Assembly: GCA_027604185.1 (NCBI GenBank)
Contig: JADGKB010000015.1
Location: forward strand, 1-64,000
Length of the DNA stretch: 64,000 bases
Direction: 5' to 3'
DNA from: Boothiomyces macroporosus
Taxonomy: Eukaryota > Chytridiomycota > Chytridiomycetes > Rhizophydiales > Terramycetaceae
Shown here: positions 55,802 through 64,000 of the stretch, one piece after another
Layout: every line of letters starts with the position of its first letter
Position numbering within the stretch: position 1 is the first letter of the stretch
The notes under the pieces: model-generated
What the model was told of the DNA's origin: nothing
What the model saw: only the letters and a program-made list of their open reading frames with translations
Database searches by the model: none
Position numbers and translations under genes: made by a program

Positions 55802-56540
55802 CTAGTGCTTCACAGCCAATGCCTTTGGCTTTGGTGGTTGCTTTTGTTTCGCGCTGGCAATGATATCATCCTGCGAAGGGTTCATGTACTGTTGCACAAC
55901 CTACGTTAAGATGTGCTTGCCTTGCTAGGAGGTAAACACTGGCCGAAAGCTTCCATCAACAGCCCTTCCTTTGCAATTGCTCCAGCCCAGTCTGCTTCTG
56001 AAACTCGGCCATCACGATCTTCGTCCAGTTTCTTTAGAACCAGATCGACCAAATCTTTCACGCCATCCTCGTCTTCTTCTACTGCCTCCTTGACTAGGCA
56101 ATTCTTTAGCATTTGAAACATCTCTTCTTTGGAAATATATCGATCACCGTTCAGATCGTACACTCTAAAGCAAACTGGATTAGAAGGAATTACACTTTAG
56201 CTTCTCTTCATATCTTCCTTTTAAGAACACCGACATTCCTGAATTAGGATTACAAACCTTTGATATATTCATCATACGAAATGTAGTTGTCTGCATCCAA
56301 ATCAAAGCAGCGAAAGACTTTTTAGTAATGAATTACCTCTGTCCATTATTAGTGAATCATCGACTCCAAATATGTCTGCCAACATGTCTCTAAAACGCGA
56401 CCTGTCAATCTTGTCATTAACGCCAGCGAGCGATGAAAAATGCCTGTTCAAAGTTTCCACTTCTGGCCTTGTAACTATAATTAGATTAGATTACAATTAG
56501 TTATTTTAATTATATCTTCAACAGGTAATCGTCCAGCCAT
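55802..56540 (-). CDS. CLXN: Calaxin (EFCAB1) outer-dynein-arm calcium sensor
   Basis: Calaxin binds outer dynein arms and links calcium to flagellar waveform. The EF-hand segments are [30 protein letters not shown] and [14 protein letters not shown], with [20 protein letters not shown] and [11 protein letters not shown] between and after them, in family order. Six exons (56540-56495, 56474-56337, 56317-56258, 56238-56194, 56174-55921, 55900-55802) give 213 residues, the usual size. Introns are 19-20 nt; the last is GC-AG. This gene is good evidence for motile flagella with outer arms. Confidence 0.9.
55901..55920 (-). other. GC-AG intron, 20 nt, in the calaxin gene
   Basis: The donor is GCAAGC and the end CTTAACGTAG. 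An in-frame TAA inside it would otherwise truncate the protein at SKASTS. Confidence 0.7.
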
Positions 56541-56601
56541 TTGAAGAAAAAAGAATGACGTGTATTGTCTTTGAGCAATAAACAAATAAAAAATAAGATT
56601 G

Positions 56602-57766
56602 TTATTCTTGATCTGGAATTTCCTTGTATCCAACATGTATGGTTGCCCCCAGGACAAATTCACCGTACAAGAATGCACAGAGTGCAATTCCTAGAACAGC
56701 ACCGCAAATCAAATTTACAAAGCCAGGTACACTAGAATCGCTGTAGTACAAATTAATACCCAAGAATACGTTGAATACACTCAAAACAAGTAGAGTTCTT
56801 CCCAACCACCAATGAGTTTGGTCCCACCTATCATTAATAGCTTTTACCACGGAACGGATTGTCTGTCCTTATCAAACAAATGATTGCTAACAATTCCTAG
56901 CAGGATCTGCACAAAGACAAGTATTAGCACAGTCAAACCAATTTTTACATGGATATTACCCACTAATGTACTGTTTGAAAAATGCGGTTGGCTGTAATAC
57001 ATTGCGACTAAAGTTACACTGACAACAGTAATAATACCGACTAGCCCCATAATGAGCTTGTGTGCGATATACCAACTATGGCCAAGTTGTGCTTTCAAGT
57101 ATCGTGCTATAAAAATGCCTGCAAATGGTGCAATTAACCAAGCGAAAACCATTGACAGACCATGCATCATCAATATCTGGTCATACGGTATACTGGCAGT
57201 AGGATCTGGATTGCCACGAGGAGGAGAATCTCGGACACCATGAACGATATAGGCAGTAGGAATAGTTGCATCTAAATCAAATATAAACCTTTTGTCATGA
57301 TATCCAAAAGACGAAGACGAAGAATCTACATTTACTGGCAGAGTGTTTGATACAGCCAAAATGTACTTTGAGTTTGCAGTGACAGGGTTGAGCGAATCTT
57401 TTTCGACCAAAGTGGGTCTACAGAATGAGAAAGACTGGGCGGACCATTCTGGTTTTGGATCAAACAATGGAACCAAGTATGCTACTTGATGAGCATTGAT
57501 TTGCGGTCTGAAATGGCCTTTGCCTGCCAAATTAACAAGGGTAGTTCCAAAAGTGCTATTTTGCCAGCCTATTACCTACAATTAATGAAATTTACTATAT
57601 CCGAGCCAGACATTCGATCAGACCCAACCCCAATGGCATTCCACCCTTCATATGCGCTGTGGATAGTAAAGCAAGTTTGAGATTTGACGGGAGTGGCTAT
57701 TACACATACTTGATCATAGCAAACTTTTGCAGCAAGTAGAGACTGGATGAAGAGAAATTGTAGCAT
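56602..57766 (-). CDS. DOMON and cytochrome b561 domain protein
   Basis: It is a predicted secretory-pathway transmembrane electron carrier with two haem-binding modules. A signal peptide (MLQFLFIQSLLAAK) leads to a DOMON domain (residues ~25-190, including YEGWNAIGVGSDRMSGSDIV). The b561 core follows, with His-bearing spans (ILMMHGLSMVFAWLIAPF, GHSWYIAHKLIMGLVGII, HVKIGLTVLILVFVQILLG, WDQTHWWLGRTLLVLSVF). Exons are 57766-57596, 57575-56848 and 56827-56602 (374 residues). The second intron is taken as 20 nt; a 23-nt choice starting three bases earlier also keeps the frame. The physiological donor is unknown. Confidence 0.82.
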
Positions 57767-57897
57767 TAAGGTGCAGGAATTTCCCGCCTTTTTATACTGA
57801 ATTTTGCGCAATAATTGCCAATGCGCAGGTTATCTTTTTTTCCACACCATTGCGAAAAAGACAGCTCAATTGTAATTGCATTTGCTCATACTAAAAG

Positions 57898-58419
57898 ATG
57901 ATTTTCAAGAGGTTTATTTCAATCAGTCAGCTATCCAAATCAAATGCGGTGTTGTTTGAACACAAGGACAAATTCACAATTTACGCTGCATATTTCGCAA
58001 TATTTGGACAAGCAATGTTCCTTCATTCCATAGTAGAGTTGGTAAATACTCAGGAAGACACCGAAGCAACATTGTTTGGATCAAAAACGCTGAGAAGGCA
58101 CTTACCTTCAATTGGCTGTGGGATGTTGGCCAGTATTTTCCCAATCGCTGTCTATTTTGGAGCGAGAAAAAGAGTTAAATCGATACAGATCATTGATAAT
58201 GGTAGAAATATCAAAGTCACAAACTTGCTACCTTTTGGAAAGGACAAGATAAATGTATACCGTTTGTCTGACGCTTACACTACCGAATCCATAGGAAGCC
58301 AAACGCTAAACAATAACTGGATAAAGTTTCACGCAAGAGGTCGTGAATTTCTAGTTGACAAAAGCGGATCATTCTATCCAGACCAGAATTCATTCAACAT
58401 GCTCTTTCACAGGCGATAA
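57898..58419 (+). CDS. TMEM223: TMEM223-like mitochondrial membrane protein
   Basis: The product has 173 residues and no introns. A basic leader (MIFKRFISISQLSKS) suggests mitochondrial import. NAVLFEHKDKFTIYAAYFAI and two membrane spans separated by a polar loop resemble TMEM223, a cytochrome c oxidase assembly factor. The C-terminal domain is beta-rich (VKSIQIIDNGRNIKVTNLLP, GREFLVDKSGSFY). Similarity is modest. AATAAA begins inside the stop codon. Confidence 0.55.
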   Translation: MIFKRFISISQLSKSNAVLFEHKDKFTIYAAYFAIFGQAMFLHSIVELVNTQEDTEATLFGSKTLRRHLPSIGCGMLASIFPIAVYFGARKRVKSIQIIDNGRNIKVTNLLPFGKDKINVYRLSDAYTTESIGSQTLNNNWIKFHARGREFLVDKSGSFYPDQNSFNMLFHRR

Positions 58420-58557
58420 TAAATATCTGCATTACAAATCCTATTATTGTTTGGCTTACTGTGTAGCTGTTGTGTTTCCCTTCACGTTTTTCTTCTCCAA
58501 GCCACACAGCTGTTCTTAGCTGAAAACTTTTTTTTTAATTTTGGATTTGAAGCAATA

Positions 58558-60884
58558 ATGCCAGACAAAGTTCAAGGTACATGTCAGTTGATGGTAGTCA
58601 AAGAGCAATCTCAACCTGAAAATATTTGGAGCTTGCGAATGAAATCCAAAGAATCTCTCAAACCTGCAGACAAGGAAGTTAAACCAGTCCCAGCAAAGGT
58701 AACTCTTAAATTGATACAGATTGTTGAAACTGCTGCCAGAAGCGAGAAAAAGGAAGTTAAATCAGACCAGGCGCCAATTGTCTTTGAAAGCTGGCCTTCT
58801 CTGCATGATGCTCCAAAACAAGAGGAACCAGCGATGGAATTGAAAATCAAAAAACAACAGGGATGGAAGAAACTAAATATAAATATTAGACATCCGCCTC
58901 CAAATACCGGAAAGAAGAAGAAGGGAAGAAATGATGACAGGTACTTTTCTTTAACATAGTCAAAAGAGCCGAAAATCAAATAAAAATAGAAAGCAAAAAG
59001 CCGGGCCTACTCCTCAAGACGAATTAGCAATCATTAAGCAATGGGTTATTTATCAATTGTAATTTTCATTGACCGTAGTGAATATTATTTTTCAGTAGAA
59101 AACTTGTGCAAAGATATTTATTTCAGATCATTGATGAATGAATCTGGATTTGTTCACTTTGAAAAGTTTTTCGGATTCAACCGAATGAAGCAGCTGCTAC
59201 AAGCCGCGCAAATTAGAATGAAGCCTTCGGACAAGAAACCAGAAACCCTCGAAGAACTGCCAGAATTGGATCTTGAATGGGCTACTGAATATACTAGAAG
59301 CGTGTTGGAATCTAACGAGTATTTGGAATTGGATGAAACAAAGAATTTCGTTAGGCTTAGAGAAGGCTGGAATAGTTGGTTACAAGCCACCATCAAGCCT
59401 CCAAATGCTGTAACTGAAACCGCTGCTGCGGCGCCAGAAACATCTCAAACAATCCCTACTCCACCAACTTCTCCATTTGTAAATTTGGATATGCCAAAAA
59501 CCACAAAGGATGATGATGGCTGGGAAACCATAACCTCAAAGAAGCGAAACAAGTCGGTCAATTCTGAAACCACCGCAACCAACACTCCTGCACCAACTAT
59601 TATGGTTGAAAAGGATGACGACGACCACCTTTTCCAATTCGACGAATCGGAAACCTGGGCTAAAAATCCTGCTGTAGAAGTTGAGGAAGCTGAACCGTAC
59701 TTTGAATTGGATTCCGATTTCGAAGACGAAGACATGGAATCAATTTTAATTGTTACACAGCGTAATCATGAAGCAGCCCACTCACAACCTCAATATCAAA
59801 ATTTGCCACCAAGAAAGCACTCGACTACTCCTTACAACCGTTCAAAGCAAGGCACTGATATTGCGGATATGATCAATGAAGGGCTATTCCTCTATGAAAA
59901 ATCTATTGGGAAACCAAAGAAGGAGTCAAATATCGAAAAGGTTGTGGTTGTAAAGAGAGAAGAACATACTACCCCTACCAAGCCTAAATCTAATATCCCA
60001 GAAGCCGTTACAACCACTCCAGTCACTATGAGTCCAAAGCGCTTTGTCACTGGTGGTTTAACTGCCGCTTCCCCTCCAGTTGGTTGGTTGGTAAACAACG
60101 CAGTTCAATTCTCAAAATCCTATGAAACCTCAAAATTAGGAAATTCTTATGGTCAATCCCATGGAACCAGCTTTGGCGGCCGCTCCCATGGACATTCCTT
60201 TGGAGGAAGATCATTTGGTCAATCGCACGGCAAGTCATTTGGTAAAAGTGTTGAAGGCGGGTTACCATCAGGCTCGTACAAGGAATTCGCTCCTTTCCAA
60301 CACCCAAGTTATGAGCTTTTGAAAGAAGGTGGATTTATTCAGCATAAATATACCAAGTATCATGCAAAGGCGATTAAAGGTAACTATTATGTAACAAAGA
60401 ACGTAAAGTTAAAGGCATCGGCCAATCCCAAGAAATGAATACACTATTCCGTTTCTGGTCCCACTTTTTGAGAGATCATTTCAATAGAACAATGTACAAT
60501 GAATTCAAAAAGTTGGCTCTCGAGGATGCTGCCGCTGGTTATCGTTATGGTTTGGAATGTATCTTTAGATTCTTCTCCTACGGCTTGGAAAACAAATTCA
60601 AGCAAAATCTGTTTGTCGACTTTGAAACTTTATGTTTAGACGACTACAAAAAAACCAACTTTACTTACGGGCTTGAAAAGTTGTGGGCTTACATGCACTA
60701 TCGTAAAGATAAAGAAGTTAGACCTGAGCTTGACTTGCTTCCTGAACTGAAGGAATTGTTTTCCACCACATTCACCAGCATGGATGATTTTAGAAAAACA
60801 AGGCCTCCAGCTCCTTACCGTCATCCAAATAACAACCGCAAACAGTCAGTTGATGCTGGTATGGCTTCTCTTTCTTTGCATTAA
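58558..60884 (+). CDS. LARP1: La-related protein LARP1
   Basis: LARP1 binds 5'TOP mRNAs and couples TORC1 to translation. The La motif is [35 protein letters not shown]. After a long disordered linker, including a repeated SHG/SFGGRS stretch, come the DM15 repeats: [34 protein letters not shown] and [15 protein letters not shown]. Exons are 58558-58576, 58598-58940, 58960-59058, 59079-60379 and 60400-60884 (748 residues). The last intron must be removed to join ERK to GIGQSQEMN, as in other LARP1 proteins. The first 21-nt intron is in frame without a stop, so it might be retained. The stop overlaps AATAAA. Confidence 0.92.
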
Positions 60885-60888
60885 TAAA
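60883..60888 (+). terminator. AATAAA overlapping the LARP1 stop
   Basis: The TAA stop at 60882-60884 is followed directly by TAAA, so the hexamer starts inside the stop codon. Confidence 0.45.
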
Positions 60889-60960
60889 AAGTACTATAAA
60901 AACTTTGGGGTGCAGCACAAATTTTTTCATTAAAAAGGAATAACAGGTTTATTTAATAAT

Positions 60961-61951
60961 CTAATTTTGAGCTACTACCGAGGATACTGAAGAAATCGCG
61001 AGCAAATCTTCCTCCATTTCGTTTTCGTCCAAGCCACAGCAGCCCTCTGGTGTCCATAGCTATGTTAGCTGGTTGCTACCTTTTTGAACCCCTCAGATTT
61101 CCTTTTATTCAACAGCTGCGTGGTCCATTCTGGCAGATTAATATTTCTATTCCCATTAATATAGGCCTGTCTGTACATTTGCCTTTTTTTAAATAATTTA
61201 AATGGGTTCATTTTAGGACCAATATCTGAATTAATTGATCATTACCAAGCGCATTAATCTTTTTGTCTGGTCTATAAAAAAGTCGTGTGGTGTGTTTTAG
61301 TCTTTCCAGTTTGATTTCGCGCTTGGCATTCTAACTCAGTTGTGGATTACCATCATAGTGTCGTAGGCAAGCTTTACGTTTGCGTCGTACTGCATGGTTA
61401 TCGACTCTCGGATGCGCTCGTATTGATCTTTACACCTGGCCATTCTTAAATCTCGAGCTTTTTCAATTTGAGACAGCCTAGAATGGTACTCTGGATGCTT
61501 TCCATTTTTTAGCAATTCTTGTTCAACATTCAATTCTTGTAATTTGAGGTTGTATAATCTAAGATTAATTTTGGGAATACTTTTCAAAGGACGAATCAAT
61601 CATGTCTTTTCCTCGCCTTACCCGTTCCTTTACATTTGATATTAGCTTATTCTGCGAAACTTCCTTTTGCGTATCTTCATTTTGCTCCATATCAATGTCG
61701 TTTTCAACTGCTGTATCTGGATGGTCTGGCGAGTTGGTCTCTTGATCTGTTGTTTCAATATTATCGTAGTTTTTATTAGTTGGTGTTTTTGATGCTGTGG
61801 TTGGGGAATTGCTGTCTTGTGAATTGGATGTATCTTGGAATAATTTGTCATTGGGAAACAGGGGCGATTCCGGTCCATTTTCATAAACGTTGTTCAATGT
61901 GCGCTCAAGTTCGTTTACTTGCTGTTGTTGCTGGATAAACACTGAGGACAT
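60961..61951 (-). CDS. SDS3: SDS3-like Sin3/histone-deacetylase complex subunit
   Basis: The N-terminal ~120 residues are Gln-, Asp/Glu- and Ser-rich. The core (YNLKLQELNVEQELLKNGKH, HSRLSQIEKARDLRMARCKD) and the following helices (MNAKREIKLERLKHTTRLF) resemble the Sds3/BRMS1 family coiled region. Five exons (61951-61581, 61558-61351, 61330-61246, 61225-61080, 61059-60961) give 302 residues. The last three exons, ending in LWTPEGCCGLDENEMEEDLL, are invisible to simple ORF calling; they are supported by four consistent 20-22 nt introns. Family assignment is by pattern only. Confidence 0.62.
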
Positions 61952-62101
61952 TTTTATTTGGGAAAGTTATCGCTGGCTTCTCCCGTTTCAAAGCCACACT
62001 CAAGTGAAAAGATGGTGAGACTGGACGACTGATCACGTTTGTAGAACAATGACCAGCAAATTTTTAATCTAGAGATTTATCTGCTTGTTTTATTACAGGC
62101 G

Positions 62102-63758
62102 CTACTTGTGTATGGGCCGCGCTTTAAAATTCACTCTGATTGACTTTGCCTTGTCCTGCCGATACTCTTCAGACCAATCTGTAACTAGCTTGTTCTTTAC
62201 CAATTTTAATCTATCAAGCTCCAGTTTTTTGGTTTCCCTTATGAGCTGCAATGTTTCCTGGATAAGTAATTATTACCTCGCGTTCAGATTTTTTGATAAG
62301 CTCCTCCTCATGGCGGAGTTTCTCTATTTCTTCCTTTACCATTTCAATTTGCTGCTCCAGGATAAAAGTCTTTTTGTCTGTTTCTTGCTGCCGCCTTTCC
62401 ATTAATTGTCTTTTGAGTTCATTTTCTTCTTTGCGATATTCTATTATCGTTTTCCTCTGCTGCTCCATATATCTATTCACCAACCCATTGGTAAGTTGCT
62501 CTTCTTTCAGTTCTTGAGCCCTCTGAAGCCTCTTGTTGCTATCTACAATACTCTTCTGGCGATACTGTAGTCTTTTCACTCGGCGATATTGGTTGTCTAG
62601 TGCTGATTTGGCGTTTTTCAAAGAAAGGATTTCTTGTCGTTTTTGTTTGGCTTTATATTCTTGGTCGATTTGCTTTAATAGGAAATCTAGTGGTGCAGTA
62701 TCTTTTATGCTTTCCAGTTCCTTTTGTAAATCTACCTTGTGTTGCCACAACCTATTGTCCAAAGCTTTTCGCGTTAGAGATATTTGGGCTTTTGTAGCCA
62801 TCTCATAATCTCTATCAGTAACTCGACGAAGTATAGGGATATGGGATTTAATTTGTTGGAAAAACTCTTCAAGATTCTTTTCTGGAAGGTTATCTGGAGC
62901 TTTTCCCTGGAAATCTGGTTCATACCCAAGCTCTTGATCCAACGAATCGTTTGAAAAATCTTTTTCAATGGTTGGCGAGGCACTAATCGGTCTATGCACG
63001 GGCTCTTCTTTTCTTATCGCTAATTTTGGTGGATCTATTTTGGTTACTTTTTCATGCCTTTTCAAAATGTCAACCAGTTTGGTGCACACGCTATTTTTCT
63101 TTGGTTTGTTTTTCAATAGTGAAATATACTTTAGTTTAAGTGCCGCAATGTGGGGATTATCGTCAACAGTAATCTCTAGCGGGTCATTCACAGTATCTTT
63201 CTCAAAACGCAACTTCTTTTCTTTCTTTGTGATCTTTGTCGCGTGTCTGTTAGCAAACCTTTCAACGTCATCTTGAACGGTATTTAGCCAAACTTGCAAG
63301 TGCTTGTCCCCGAGTACTTTTGTCTTTGGTTTCCCTATCGCGTTATGATTGAATTCTGAATCCAACCCAGAAAAATCTCCCAGATTTTCCAACAGAGAAG
63401 TGTCATTAATTATATCGCTAGTTTGCTCTGTTGTACTTGAATTGTCATCCATTATATTATCTAGTGGCTCCGCTTTCTTCTTGGCAATGAACAGCTCCCA
63501 AAGCAAGTCTACAAAGCGCTCGATGTTTTTCGGTTCTTTCTCTAGTATTTTTGAAACGTCCAAATGAGATAAATCGACTCGTGAAATGTACTCCATGTGG
63601 GTAATGATTTCAGATACACTGTTAACTTTTACTTCAGTCAAATACTCGTATATCCAAATCCAAAGTTCAACTGAGCATTCGTTTAGACTCTTCAATTGGA
63701 TTCCGAGGGATTGGACTATTTGACAGAGTTTTTCGTAAGTTTGTTTGTCCAGATTCAT
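62102..63758 (-). CDS. CEP95: CEP95-like coiled-coil protein
   Basis: The first ~100 residues form a helical CH-like domain (QTYEKLCQIVQSLGIQLK, SVELWIWIYEYLTEV). A charged linker follows and then a long coiled coil from about residue 350 onward, rich in Lys, Glu, Gln and Arg (NKRLQRAQELKEEQ). This layout and the short ARPIHK end resemble the centrosomal/basal-body protein CEP95. Exons are 63758-62277 and 62257-62102, with a 19-nt intron that restores REETLQLIRETKKLELDRLK; 545 residues. The first ATG in frame is at 63758. Assignment is tentative. Confidence 0.5.
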
Positions 63759-63833
63759 TTCGCGAAATTCTTGAATTCTCAATCATTCAAGAGCTCTGAA
63801 TAGCCAGAGTTACGAAAGAGTAATTAAATTGTT

Positions 63834-64000
63834 TTATTCTTCATCGATTGATTGAATATCCACATCTTCCTCCTCTAAATCGTCGCCTTCCTCGTTCCCA
63901 TTTATTGTCTTTTCAATATCTGCCAAGCCTCGTTTTGCAGCAGCGCAACTTGGGAAAATGCTATGTTACTTAAAGATTACTTTAACGCGGTATGGAAATT
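63834..64000 (-). CDS. C-terminal end of a TPR-like protein (partial)
   Basis: Only the end is present: 64000-63981, a 20-nt intron (63980-63961) and 63960-63834. The tail NFHTALNIFPSCAAAKRGLA looks like the last TPR helix pair, followed by an acidic end (EEGDDLEEEDVDIQSIDEE). The gene continues off the right edge of the window. The stop overlaps AATAAA. Confidence 0.55.

Overview
The window is a gene-dense, AT-rich nuclear fragment from a eukaryote. Several features point to an early-diverging zoosporic fungus or a close relative. Fungal-type genes include a Kin4-like kinase with a UBA-like tail, PHO88, an SH3-tailed membrane sensor and a Kre9/Knh1-like ectodomain. Flagellum genes include centrin, calaxin, an EFCAB5-like protein and a CEP95-like protein. 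The species cannot be named from sequence alone. I reconstructed 38 protein-coding genes (one cut by the right edge) plus one doubtful small ORF. No rRNA, tRNA, CRISPR array or intact transposon was recognised.

The dominant feature is the introns. Nearly every gene is split by spliceosomal-type introns of only 18-24 nt. I placed 112 of them by hand. My tally for lengths 18/19/20/21/22/23/24 is 2/24/52/17/14/2/1. All but two are GT-AG (the exceptions are GC-AG). Most carry a TAA-type branch motif only a few bases before the AG. Removing them restores one continuous frame in every gene, and the junctions rebuild conserved motifs (Walker A, QRAGRAGR, HRD, DFG, APE, MYND cysteines, QSQEMN of LARP1). 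Simple ORF calling therefore fragments almost every gene.

Layout. 0.5-14 kb: PDS5, centrin, an RRPS-repeat protein, a GH125 mannosidase, a sulfatase-like membrane enzyme, a TTC14-like protein, an unknown gene and a MYND/Mss51-like protein. 14-25 kb, minus strand: EFCAB5-like, a possible axonemal protein, the DHX34-like helicase, and an inverted intronless paralogue of the sulfatase-like gene. 25-42 kb: an amidase-fold protein with lost catalytic serines, an MRH4-like helicase, NUP160, a mitochondrial kinase (PDK), a Kin4-like kinase, a membrane metallopeptidase, and the splicing helicase PRP22. 42-54 kb: LAMTOR1-like, argininosuccinate synthase, GPI8, two single-pass surface proteins, a MARVEL-like protein, PFK-2/FBPase-2, an acyltransferase, an F-box/LRR protein and PHO88. 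54-64 kb: SFT2, MIC10, calaxin, DOMON/cytochrome b561, TMEM223-like, LARP1, SDS3-like, CEP95-like and a TPR protein end.

The genome is extremely compact. Three divergent pairs have only 26, 31 and 44 nt between start codons. Convergent stops lie 10-80 nt apart. At least eleven stop codons overlap an AATAAA signal. Genes are mostly unrelated housekeeping functions rather than an operon-like pathway. All calls rest on reading the sequence; no database search was run.
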